From Polaromonas sp. (GTDB lineage: Bacteria > Pseudomonadota > Gammaproteobacteria > Burkholderiales > Burkholderiaceae_C): 13,276 nucleotides of DNA. A model generated the notes under the pieces. That model had not been told where the DNA came from. It saw nothing but the letters and a program-made list of their open reading frames with translations, and searched no databases. Made by a program: the position numbers and the translations under genes. Shown piece after piece: positions 1 through 6,921 of the stretch. Numbering within the stretch: the first letter of the stretch is position 1; each line of letters begins with the position of its first letter. Location: the NCBI GenBank assembly GCA_023259235.1, contig JAHFQQ010000075.1, forward strand, positions 1 to 13,276, read 5' to 3'.

Positions 1-1028
1 TCACGCCCACCGACATGGTGGTGACGCTCTCGCACACCGGGTACATCAAGAGCCAGCCACTTTCGGAATACCGTGCGCAAAAGCGCGGCGGCCGTGGCAA
101 ACAGGCAACAGCCACCAAGGAAGATGACTGGGTTGATCAGCTGTTCATCGCCAACACCCACGACTACATCCTGTGTTTTTCCGGCCGGGGCCGACTCTAC
201 TGGCTCAAGGTATGGGAGGTTCCTGCCGGTTCACGCGGTTCACGGGGCCGGCCGATTGTCAACATGTTCCCCTTGCAGGAAGGTGAAAAAATCACCGTGG
301 TTTTGCCATTGACGGGTGACAAGCGTAGCTTCCCGGCTAATCAATATGTCTTCATGGCCACCTCCATGGGTACCGTCAAGAAAACTGCACTGGATGAATT
401 CAACAACCCCCGCAAGTCCGGCATCATTGCCGTTGACCTTGATGACGGCGACTTTCTTGTCGGTGCCGCGCTGACTGACGGCAAGCACGATGTGATGCTG
501 TTCAGTGACGGCGGCAAGGCAGTGCGTTTTGACGAGAACGATGTCCGCCCCATGGGCCGCAACGCGCGCGGCGTGCGCGGCATGATGCTTGAAGACGGCC
601 AGAGCGTGATTGCCATGCTGGTGGCCGAAGACGAACAGCAAAGCGTGCTGACGGCAACCCAAAATGGTTTCGGCAAGCGCACCTCGATCACCGAATACAC
701 GCGCCACGGCCGCGGCACCAAAGGCATGATCGCCATCCAGCAAAGCGAGCGCAACGGCAAGGTCGTTGCAGCAACGCTGGTTCATGCGGACGACGAAATC
801 ATGCTCATTACCGACACCGGTGTGCTGGTCCGCACCCGTGTCAGCGAGATCCGCGAACTGGGAAGGGCTACCCAGGGCGTCACGCTCATCGGCCTCGATG
901 AAGGTTCGCAATTGAGCGGCTTGCAGCGCATCGTCGAAAACGATGCCACGCTCGACGAAGACGGCGCCGTGAGCGACGGCGAAAACGCCAAGGGTGGCGA
1001 AACCTCCAACCCGGAAACCAATTCATGA
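1..1028 (+). CDS. gyrA: DNA gyrase subunit A, C-terminal part (5'-truncated by window edge)
   Basis: GyrA forms the A2B2 gyrase tetramer with GyrB and introduces negative supercoils using ATP. The reading frame is open to base 1, so the catalytic N-terminal domain with its active-site Tyr lies upstream of the window. What remains is the C-terminal DNA-wrapping beta-pinwheel. The GyrA box, which is required for DNA wrapping, is visible as QKRGGRG at bases 78-98. Repeated blade motifs follow, such as GTVKK and the GRNARGVRG and GRGTKG segments. The protein ends in an acidic, low-complexity tail rich in Asp, Glu and Asn (about the last 30 residues); in E. coli GyrA a comparable acidic tail modulates supercoiling. 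The TGA stop (1026-1028) overlaps the next ATG in an ATGA arrangement, which suggests translational coupling. The gyrA identification is firm; only the partial length limits it. Confidence 0.97.
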   Translation, partial: TPTDMVVTLSHTGYIKSQPLSEYRAQKRGGRGKQATATKEDDWVDQLFIANTHDYILCFSGRGRLYWLKVWEVPAGSRGSRGRPIVNMFPLQEGEKITVVLPLTGDKRSFPANQYVFMATSMGTVKKTALDEFNNPRKSGIIAVDLDDGDFLVGAALTDGKHDVMLFSDGGKAVRFDENDVRPMGRNARGVRGMMLEDGQSVIAMLVAEDEQQSVLTATQNGFGKRTSITEYTRHGRGTKGMIAIQQSERNGKVVAATLVHADDEIMLITDTGVLVRTRVSEIRELGRATQGVTLIGLDEGSQLSGLQRIVENDATLDEDGAVSDGENAKGGETSNPETNS

Positions 1029-1606
1029 AAAAACTGATTATCACCATGGCAATGGCAGGGCTTGCCAGCCTTGCCTGGTCCCCTGCCATTCACGCGCAGA
1101 CACCGGATCCGAAAATCGATTGGGCCAAGAAGGTTGTCGCGCTTCAACAAGGACCGGAGCTTGATCGGCTGGTCGCCCAGATTACCGGAAGATCAGCACA
1201 GGAGCTGATTGCCAAGTGGGCACCCAAGCTGGAAGCCAACGTGCCAAAAAGCAGTCAAAAAAAGGCATCCGAGGATCTCAACGCAGAGTTGGAAAAATAT
1301 TCGGACGACGTCAGCCAGTTGATTGGCAAGCAGATCAGCAAGACCAGTGCCGATGTGCTGGTGCCCGCTTACGCCGAGCGTTTCACGCTGGAAGAGCTCA
1401 AGCAAATTGCATCTTTCTTTGAGTCACCAGCCATCAAGAAATACCAGAGCACAGCGCCGGAACTGGGATCCCTTTTTGTGCAAAAACTTCTCGATGCGTC
1501 ACGCGCGGATGTCAGTGCGCGAGCCAGCCAGTTCGATGCTGTGGCGCTGAAAATTATCGGTACGACGCCTGCCGCCGCCGGAGCGGGCAAGCCGGCCAAG
1601 AAATGA
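1025..1606 (+). CDS. Secreted DUF2059-domain protein of unknown function
   Basis: This is a 193-residue protein whose molecular role I do not know. It begins with a signal peptide: MKK, a hydrophobic stretch at about residues 4-18, and a likely signal peptidase I site after AIHA at residue 24. It is therefore probably periplasmic or outer-membrane associated. Residues about 85-160 are helical and match the DUF2059 pattern: an aromatic-rich segment (YAERFTLEELKQIASFF, about 116-132) followed by SPAIKKYQ and a further amphipathic helix. The last 15 residues are Ala/Gly/Lys-rich. The start is fixed by the ATGA overlap with the gyrA stop, with a weak GGAA upstream. The stop likewise overlaps the serC start. 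The tight packing suggests one transcript with gyrA and serC, but the functional link is unknown. The family assignment rests on pattern recognition and has not been searched. Confidence 0.8.
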   Translation: MKKLIITMAMAGLASLAWSPAIHAQTPDPKIDWAKKVVALQQGPELDRLVAQITGRSAQELIAKWAPKLEANVPKSSQKKASEDLNAELEKYSDDVSQLIGKQISKTSADVLVPAYAERFTLEELKQIASFFESPAIKKYQSTAPELGSLFVQKLLDASRADVSARASQFDAVALKIIGTTPAAAGAGKPAKK

Positions 1607-2709
1607 CCCGGCCCTACAATTTTTCGGCCGGCCCCGCCAATTTGCCCGAGGAGGTCTTGCGGCAGGCAGCCGATGAAATGCTGGACTGGCATGGCAGCGG
1701 CATGAGCGTCATGGAGATGAGCCACCGGGGCAAGGAATTTGTCTCCATTTACGAGCATGCGGAGGCTGATTTTCGTGAACTGATGGCGGTTCCGAAGCAC
1801 TTCAAGATATTGTTCATGCAAGGTGGCGGGCTGGCGGAAAACGCCATCGTCCCGCTCAATCTCTCGCGTGGCGCATCGGCCGATTTTGTGGTGACGGGCA
1901 GCTGGAGCAGCAAGTCGCAAAAGGAAGCGCGCAAATATTGTGACGTGCAGATTGCCGCCACCAATGAACGCGGCGGCCACACCAGCCTGCCGCCACTGGC
2001 CAGTTGGAAACTGCGGCGTGATGCGCGCTATGTTCATCTGTGCACCAATGAGACCATTCATGGCGTGGAATTTCAGGAACTGCCCGACCTCAAGGCACTC
2101 GGAAGCGACGCACCTCTGGTTTTGGATTTTTCATCACATGTGGCGTCCAGACCGGTTGACTGGTCAAGGGTAGGCCTGGCATTTGGCGGAGCACAAAAAA
2201 ATCTCGGGCCCGCCGGCGTGACGCTGGTGGTCGTGCGGGAAGACCTGCTCGGTCACGCGTTGCCCATATGCCCGAGCGCGTTCGACTACAAGACAGTGGC
2301 AGACAGCCAATCGATGTACAACACGCCTCCAACGTACGCGATTTATATAGCTGGCCTGACCTTTCAATGGCTCAAGCGTCAGGTTGAAGGACACCTGTCA
2401 GGCGTCGCAGCGATGGAACAACGCAATCGCGCCAAGGCAGAACTTTTATACAGCGCCATCGACCATTCCGGCCTCTACGTCAACGGCGTCAGCAAGGACT
2501 GCCGATCCCGCATGAACGTGCCATTTTTCCTGCGTGACGAATCCCGCAACGAGGCCTTCCTGGCTGGCGCAAGGGAGCGTGGCCTGCTGCAACTCAAGGG
2601 CCACAAATCAGTAGGCGGAATGCGCGCCAGCATTTACAACGCCATGCCGCTGTCCGGGGTAGTGGCGCTGGTTGACTACCTGCAGGAATTTGAAAAGAGG
2701 CACGCCTGA
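1603..2709 (+). CDS. serC: Phosphoserine aminotransferase
   Basis: SerC is a PLP-dependent cytosolic enzyme. It transfers the amino group of glutamate to 3-phosphohydroxypyruvate to give phosphoserine (serine synthesis), and it acts on the related intermediate of pyridoxal phosphate synthesis. The 368-residue length is typical. Visible landmarks are the N-terminal NFSAGPANLP, the MSHRGKEF segment with substrate-contacting Arg42, the GGGLAENAIVPLNL cofactor loop (about 74-87), and the AGAQKN-like GGAQKNLGPAG motif, whose Lys199 should be the Schiff-base lysine. The start ATG overlaps the stop of the preceding gene (ATGA), and no strong Shine-Dalgarno is present, so translation is probably coupled. 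The pheA start lies 1 nt after the stop. The serC-pheA-tyrA-aroA order is a conserved amino acid synthesis cluster in betaproteobacteria. His179 in the DFSSHVASRP segment stands where many SerC proteins have Asn; I read this as lineage variation. Confidence 0.97.
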   Translation: MTRPYNFSAGPANLPEEVLRQAADEMLDWHGSGMSVMEMSHRGKEFVSIYEHAEADFRELMAVPKHFKILFMQGGGLAENAIVPLNLSRGASADFVVTGSWSSKSQKEARKYCDVQIAATNERGGHTSLPPLASWKLRRDARYVHLCTNETIHGVEFQELPDLKALGSDAPLVLDFSSHVASRPVDWSRVGLAFGGAQKNLGPAGVTLVVVREDLLGHALPICPSAFDYKTVADSQSMYNTPPTYAIYIAGLTFQWLKRQVEGHLSGVAAMEQRNRAKAELLYSAIDHSGLYVNGVSKDCRSRMNVPFFLRDESRNEAFLAGARERGLLQLKGHKSVGGMRASIYNAMPLSGVVALVDYLQEFEKRHA

Positions 2710-2710
2710 C

Positions 2711-3793
2711 ATGCCGGCCAATCTCGCCGATCTGCGCGTCCAGATTGATGCCCTGGACAAGGAGTTGCTTGTTCTTTTGAATCGCCGTGCGCTGGTTGCC
2801 GAGCAGGTCGGGGAGATCAAAAGGCGCGAAGGCACGCCTTTTTTTCGCCCGGACCGCGTCGCCCAGGTGATTGAACGGATACAGCAGGCCAATAGAGGCC
2901 CGCTCAAGAGCGAACATGTTGCTGCCGTCTGGCGTGAAATCATGTCCGCATGCCTGGCCCTTGAATCACCTGTGCGCGTGGCCTACCTTGGCCCGTCCGG
3001 CACCTTCAGCGAGGAAGCCGCCCTGCAGTTTTTTGGTGCCAGCATTGAACATGTTCCGTGCATCAGCATTGATGAAGTGTTTCGGGCCACCGCCGCGGGC
3101 AGCGCCAGCTATGGCGTGGTACCGGTTGAAAACTCCACCGAGGGCGTGGTCTCGCGCTCGCTCGACCTGTTTTTAAGCTCGCCGCTGCACATCGTTGGCG
3201 AACTCAGCCTGATGGTGCGGCACCATCTGTTGCGGCTGTCCGAGTCACTTGAGAACATCGAGGCCCTTTATGCCCACCCGCAAGCCCTGGCGCAATGTCA
3301 GGGATGGCTGAGAACGCATCTGCCCAATGTCGAGCGCCGTACGGCATCAAGCAATGCCGAGGGCGCTCGCCTGGCTGCAGGCAATCCAGCCTGGGCCGCC
3401 ATCGCCAGTGATCGCGCGGCAGCTCAATTCGGGCTGTACACGGTGGCTCATGCGATTCAGGATGACGCCTTCAACCGCACTCGCTTTGCCGTTGTCTGCC
3501 TGCCGCAGACGCTGCCGTCGCCACCCGCGTCCGGCAAAGACTGCATCAGCCTGGTGGTATCCGTGCCCAACCGGCCTGGTGCCGTGCACGATATTCTGGT
3601 TCCCCTGAAAGCCCACGGGGTTTCCATGACCCGTTTCGAATCCCGTCCGGCCCGGTCAGGCGAGTGGGACTACTACTTTTATATCGATCTGCAGGGCCAT
3701 CCATCGCAGGACCATGTAAAAGCCGCGCTGGATGATTTGCAGCGCCTCTGTGCGTTTTACAAGGTGCTGGGGGCTTACCCGGCAAGCGATTGA
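2711..3793 (+). CDS. pheA: Bifunctional chorismate mutase / prephenate dehydratase (P-protein)
   Basis: PheA converts chorismate to prephenate and then to phenylpyruvate, the committed branch to phenylalanine. The 360 residues show three domains in order. An AroQ-type chorismate mutase covers about 1-88 (LRVQIDALDKELLVLLNRR, and later FFRPDR). Prephenate dehydratase covers about 89-265 (YLGPSGTFSEEA at 92-103, NSTEGVV at 141-147, and the catalytic TRF motif at 257-259). A C-terminal ACT domain covers about 278-352 (NRPGAV at 287-292 and ESRP at 310-313), the expected site of phenylalanine feedback inhibition. I chose the ATG at 2711 rather than an in-frame ATG at 2672. It matches the family N-terminus, sits 1 nt after the serC stop and has AAAGAGG about 10 nt upstream; the longer form would overlap serC by 38 nt. 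Confidence 0.97.
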   Translation: MPANLADLRVQIDALDKELLVLLNRRALVAEQVGEIKRREGTPFFRPDRVAQVIERIQQANRGPLKSEHVAAVWREIMSACLALESPVRVAYLGPSGTFSEEAALQFFGASIEHVPCISIDEVFRATAAGSASYGVVPVENSTEGVVSRSLDLFLSSPLHIVGELSLMVRHHLLRLSESLENIEALYAHPQALAQCQGWLRTHLPNVERRTASSNAEGARLAAGNPAWAAIASDRAAAQFGLYTVAHAIQDDAFNRTRFAVVCLPQTLPSPPASGKDCISLVVSVPNRPGAVHDILVPLKAHGVSMTRFESRPARSGEWDYYFYIDLQGHPSQDHVKAALDDLQRLCAFYKVLGAYPASD

Positions 3794-3861
3794 TGCCGCA
3801 AAACAGAGATATCGGCGATATGCACCAAACCATACAAACCCTGGCAACACTCCATGTTTGA
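3793..3861 (+). other. Possible 22-codon bridging leader ORF between pheA and tyrA
   Basis: A short frame starts with an ATG that shares its A with the pheA stop (TGATG). It runs 22 codons and ends at a TGA (3859-3861), five bases past the tyrA start (3854). It could pass ribosomes from pheA to tyrA, because tyrA itself has no clear Shine-Dalgarno. The predicted peptide (beginning MPQNRDIGDM) matches nothing I recognise. It has no strong ribosome-binding site of its own. It could equally be a chance frame in a 60-nt gap. Confidence 0.25.
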
Positions 3862-4732
3862 ACAACTGGGTCTCATCGGCTGCGGCCTGATGGGCGGCTC
3901 CTTTGCACTGGCGCTCAAACGCGCTGGCCTGGTCAAACGCGTCGTCGGTTACAGCAAATCGCCCTCCACCACGGAGCGGGCTCGCCAGTTGGGTGTGATC
4001 GACGTGGAAGCACCTTCCGCGCTGCTGGCGGTCTCGGGGGCCGACATCGTGCTGCTGGCAGTGCCTGTGTCGGCCACTGAAGCGACGTTCAAGGCGATAC
4101 GGCATCTGGTTGGCCCCGCTACGCTGATCATGGACGTTGGCTCCACCAAGCGTGACGTGGTGGACGCAGCCCGGCGCGTTTTGCGTGACCATGTGGGTGC
4201 GTTCGTGCCTTGTCACCCGATCACCGGCAAGGAACTTTCGGGTGTCGAGCACGCCGACGCGGACCTCTATTCCGGCAAGCAGGTGATTTTGACGCCGATT
4301 GAGCGCACTTACACGGTTCAGCTGCAAAAGGCCATTGATGTCTGGACGGCCCTGGGCTGTCATGTTGTCAAGATGTCGCCTCAGACCCACGATGCCGCCT
4401 TCGCGGCGGTGAGTCATTTACCCCACCTGATCGCGTTTGCCATGATGAACGGCATTTCAGGGCAGGAGCACGGCAAGGACTACCTGTCACTGGCTGGACC
4501 CGGTTTTCGCGACTTCACCCGGATTGCCGCGAGCGACCCAAAAATGTGGCGCGACATCCTGATCGCAAATCGCGAAGAACTTCTGGAGCAGTCCAGAATT
4601 TTCCAGCACATACTGCAGTCGCTCGAGCAACTGATTTCCAGCGGCAGTGGCGATGTGCTGGAAGTCCTGATTGAACAAGCCAGCGAGACGCGCGCCAACT
4701 GGCGCATGACTTCGCAAAAATCCCACAAATAA
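3854..4732 (+). CDS. tyrA: Prephenate dehydrogenase
   Basis: TyrA oxidatively decarboxylates prephenate to 4-hydroxyphenylpyruvate, the tyrosine branch. The 292-residue protein is the monofunctional form, with no chorismate mutase domain. The N-terminal Rossmann fold has the dinucleotide motif GCGLMGGS at 9-16. The family motifs DVGSTK (94-99) and HPITGKELSG (121-130) follow; His121 corresponds to the catalytic histidine of the family. The AAVSHLPH segment (184-191) lies in the helical dimerisation half. The ATG at 3854 is the first start codon after the pheA stop in this frame: the 20 intervening codons are open but contain no ATG, GTG or TTG. No convincing Shine-Dalgarno precedes it, which fits coupling to pheA or to the bridging mini-ORF. 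The C-terminus (after about residue 285) carries no ACT domain, so allosteric control by tyrosine is not evident. Confidence 0.95.
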   Translation: MFEQLGLIGCGLMGGSFALALKRAGLVKRVVGYSKSPSTTERARQLGVIDVEAPSALLAVSGADIVLLAVPVSATEATFKAIRHLVGPATLIMDVGSTKRDVVDAARRVLRDHVGAFVPCHPITGKELSGVEHADADLYSGKQVILTPIERTYTVQLQKAIDVWTALGCHVVKMSPQTHDAAFAAVSHLPHLIAFAMMNGISGQEHGKDYLSLAGPGFRDFTRIAASDPKMWRDILIANREELLEQSRIFQHILQSLEQLISSGSGDVLEVLIEQASETRANWRMTSQKSHK

Positions 4733-4742
4733 GTCCGGGTTC

Positions 4743-6752
4743 ATGTTTGGCATCGAGTCCCTGGATATTCCGCCCCTGTCCAGGGCGGGAGGCACGGTTC
4801 GGCTGCCTGGATCGAAAAGCATTTCCAACCGCGTCTTGCTGATGGCTGCCCTGAGTCAAGGGCAGACCACGGTACGCGATCTCCTGGCCTCCGATGACAC
4901 CGCCGTAATGCTGACGGCGCTCAGACAGCTTGGATGCAGCGTGAAACAACTGGGGGACTGCGCAGTCATCGGCGGATTGGGCGGCCGGCTCGTTCAGACC
5001 AGGGCCAAGCTCTTCATGGGCAACGCCGGTACCGCCATGCGGCCATTGACGGCCGCATTGGCGCTGCTGGGTGGAGAGTTTGAGTTGTCGGGCGTGCAAC
5101 GCATGCACGAAAGACCAATTGGCGACCTGGTCGATGCGCTGCGGCAACTCGGATGCTCGATTCAATACCTTGGCAACGACGGGTTTCCGCCGCTTTGCCT
5201 GCACCCTGGCCGGGTTCCATTGAAGCTGGACCAGCCGGTCCGGGTTCGCGGCGATGTATCAAGCCAGTTTCTCACCGCCCTGCTGATGGCGCTGCCGCTC
5301 GTTGCCAGCCGCGACATCCATATTGACGTGGTGGGTGAGCTGATTTCACGGCCATACATCGAAATAACGCTCCGCCTGCTCAAGCGCTTTGGCATTGACG
5401 TTCAGCACCACAACTGGCAGCGCTTCACCATTCCGTCGGGCAGTCAGTACCAGTCGCCAGGTGAAATCCATGTCGAAGGCGATGCCTCATCAGCTAGCTA
5501 TTTCATAGCACTAGGTGCAATAGCCGAGGGGATTGATGGCCAAAATGGCATAGAACTTCTGGGCGTCGGAGAGAATTCGATCCAGGGTGACATTCGTTTT
5601 GTGGAGGCTGCCCGCATGATGGGCGCGCAGATCGACAGCACAGCCAATTCGCTGCGCGTCACGCGCGGCCAGCCCGGCCAGGGCTGGCCGCTCAAGGCAA
5701 TTGATCTGGACTGCAACCACATTCCCGACGCGGCAATGACGCTGGCCGTGATGGCGCTTTACGCCGACGGCACGACCACACTGCGGAACATCGCGAGCTG
5801 GCGCGTCAAGGAAACCGACCGCATCGCCGCGATGGCCTGCGAATTGCGAAAGCTCGGTGCCACGGTTGAAGCGGGGCCTGACTTCATCAGCGTCACCCCG
5901 CCGGGCCAGCCAGACGCATGGCAAGCCGCTGTCATTCAGACCTACGACGATCATCGCGTGGCCATGTGTTTTTCGCTGGCAGCGTTCAACCCGGCGCGAC
6001 TTCCCGTCAGGATTCTCGATCCCAAATGCGTCGCCAAGACCTTTCCGGATTATTTCGAAGCCCTGTTCGCTGTCGCCCAAGCCGATGCCGCCAACATCCC
6101 CGTGATTTGCATTGACGGCCCGACGGCGTCTGGCAAGGGAACGCTGGCCGCCCAGGTGGCCCAGCGGCTCGGCTATCACTGCCTTGACTCCGGAGCGCTG
6201 TATCGTTTGAGCGCATATGCAGCCACACGAGCCGGCGTGGCACTGGACGATGGCGCTGGCGTGGCACGGATCGCACGCGCCCTGCCCGTGCGTTTTCAGG
6301 ACGAGCGCATTTTTCTTGGTACAGAAGATGTGTCAGATGCCATCCGCACCGAGAAAGCAGGCATGGCCGCGTCCACCGTGTCAGCCCACCCCGAGGTACG
6401 CACCGCGCTTGTCGCCCTCCAGCGCGGTTTCCGGGCGTTGCCCGGCCTGGTGGCGGACGGTCGCGACATGGGAAGTGTCATTTTCCCTGACGCCCCACTC
6501 AAGATCTACCTGGTCGCCAGCGCCCGGCAGCGTGCCGAACGCCGATATAAGCAATTGATTTCAAAGGGAAATCAGGCTACAATAGTCGGCATTCAGCAAG
6601 ATTTGGAGGCGCGCGATGCCAGCGACATGTCGCGGCAATCAGCTCCTTTGAAGCCTGCTGATGATGCCCGGCTACTGGACAATTCCGACCTGACGATTGA
6701 AAAATCGGTGGAATTGGTGATTGACTGGTGGCAAGGCACCCGGCCCTTCTGA
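4743..6752 (+). CDS. aroA-cmk: Fused EPSP synthase / cytidylate kinase
   Basis: This single 669-residue ORF joins two enzymes. Residues about 1-442 are 3-phosphoshikimate 1-carboxyvinyltransferase (shikimate step 6). They show LPGSKSISNR (21-30), the GNAGTAMRPL motif (93-102) of class I glyphosate-sensitive enzymes, IPDAAM with Asp329, KETDR (356-360), YDDHRVAM (401-408) and DPKCVAKTFPDYF (426-438). Residues about 452-667 are CMP/dCMP kinase: P-loop GPTASGKGT (459-467), LDSGALYR (481-488), DGRDMGSVIFPDAPLKIYL (572-590), and the APLKPADDARLLDNS segment near the end. The linker is only about ten residues (QADAANIPV). No stop, ATG or Shine-Dalgarno occurs at the junction, so I see no route to a separate Cmk. 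The fusion is already annotated in some Burkholderiales. The gene lies 10 nt after tyrA with a weak Shine-Dalgarno. Confidence 0.96.
   Translation: MFGIESLDIPPLSRAGGTVRLPGSKSISNRVLLMAALSQGQTTVRDLLASDDTAVMLTALRQLGCSVKQLGDCAVIGGLGGRLVQTRAKLFMGNAGTAMRPLTAALALLGGEFELSGVQRMHERPIGDLVDALRQLGCSIQYLGNDGFPPLCLHPGRVPLKLDQPVRVRGDVSSQFLTALLMALPLVASRDIHIDVVGELISRPYIEITLRLLKRFGIDVQHHNWQRFTIPSGSQYQSPGEIHVEGDASSASYFIALGAIAEGIDGQNGIELLGVGENSIQGDIRFVEAARMMGAQIDSTANSLRVTRGQPGQGWPLKAIDLDCNHIPDAAMTLAVMALYADGTTTLRNIASWRVKETDRIAAMACELRKLGATVEAGPDFISVTPPGQPDAWQAAVIQTYDDHRVAMCFSLAAFNPARLPVRILDPKCVAKTFPDYFEALFAVAQADAANIPVICIDGPTASGKGTLAAQVAQRLGYHCLDSGALYRLSAYAATRAGVALDDGAGVARIARALPVRFQDERIFLGTEDVSDAIRTEKAGMAASTVSAHPEVRTALVALQRGFRALPGLVADGRDMGSVIFPDAPLKIYLVASARQRAERRYKQLISKGNQATIVGIQQDLEARDASDMSRQSAPLKPADDARLLDNSDLTIEKSVELVIDWWQGTRPF
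6555..6583 (+). promoter_or_regulatory. Putative sigma70 promoter inside the cmk 3' end, for rpsA
   Basis: TTGATT (6555-6560) and TACAAT (6578-6583) are separated by exactly 17 bp, close to the sigma70 consensus. The stretch uses AT-rich codons (TCA, GGA, AAT, ACA, ATA) unlike the rest of the gene, as if constrained by a non-coding function. It would start a transcript about 330 nt upstream of rpsA. Transcription of rpsA from within or near cmk is also reported in enteric bacteria. It is inferred from sequence only. Confidence 0.6.
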
Positions 6753-6760
6753 CCTCCGAC

Positions 6761-6782
6761 GCGACCCCTTCTTGCGGGACGC
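6761..6782 (+). other. Hairpin in the cmk-rpsA intergenic leader
   Basis: GCGACCC (6761-6767) pairs with GGGACGC (6776-6782) across an 8-nt loop, with one central A-A mismatch. No T-run follows, so it is not an intrinsic terminator. It may stabilise or structure the rpsA leader. Confidence 0.35.
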
Positions 6783-6862
6783 CTGGGTCAGCAGGAATAC
6801 TCACGCAACCCGCGGTCTGATTACTTATTTGACCGTTTAGTCCATACCAAACCGCCGCGAGC

Positions 6863-6897
6863 AGCTATAAAAACAATAGCAATTCCGCTATTGGAAT
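6863..6897 (+). promoter_or_regulatory. Alternative hairpins in the rpsA leader, just before the RBS
   Basis: Two foldings are mutually exclusive. In one, GCTAT (6864-6868) pairs with ATAGC (6876-6880) while ATTCC (6882-6886) pairs with GGAAT (6893-6897). In the other, AATAGC (6875-6880) pairs with GCTATT (6887-6892), breaking both of the first pair. The element ends 16 nt before the Shine-Dalgarno. Ribosomal protein S1 represses its own translation through its leader in E. coli, so an autoregulatory role is plausible but unproven. The AGCTAT...ATAGC words also resemble AT-rich intergenic repeats that I recall from Comamonadaceae. Confidence 0.45.
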
Positions 6898-6912
6898 CCT
6901 GTTCTGTGGATT

Positions 6913-6916
6913 AGGA
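6913..6916 (+). promoter_or_regulatory. Ribosome-binding site of rpsA
   Basis: AGGA (6913-6916) lies 5 nt before the rpsA ATG at 6922 and supports that start. Confidence 0.7.
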
Positions 6917-6921
6917 AAATC

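Noticed and set aside
2672..2710. Upstream in-frame start for pheA
   Set aside because: It would overlap serC by 38 nt and adds residues unlike the P-protein N-terminus; the ATG at 2711 has a suitable Shine-Dalgarno.
6829..6834. TTGACC as a -35 box for rpsA
   Set aside because: No -10-like hexamer lies 16-18 bp downstream; the nearest TATAAA is about 31 bp away.
6875..6897. H-type pseudoknot in the rpsA leader (stem AATAGC/GCTATT with ATTCC/GGAAT)
   Set aside because: The loop that would have to cross the first stem has zero nucleotides, so both stems cannot form together. Alternative hairpins are the better reading.
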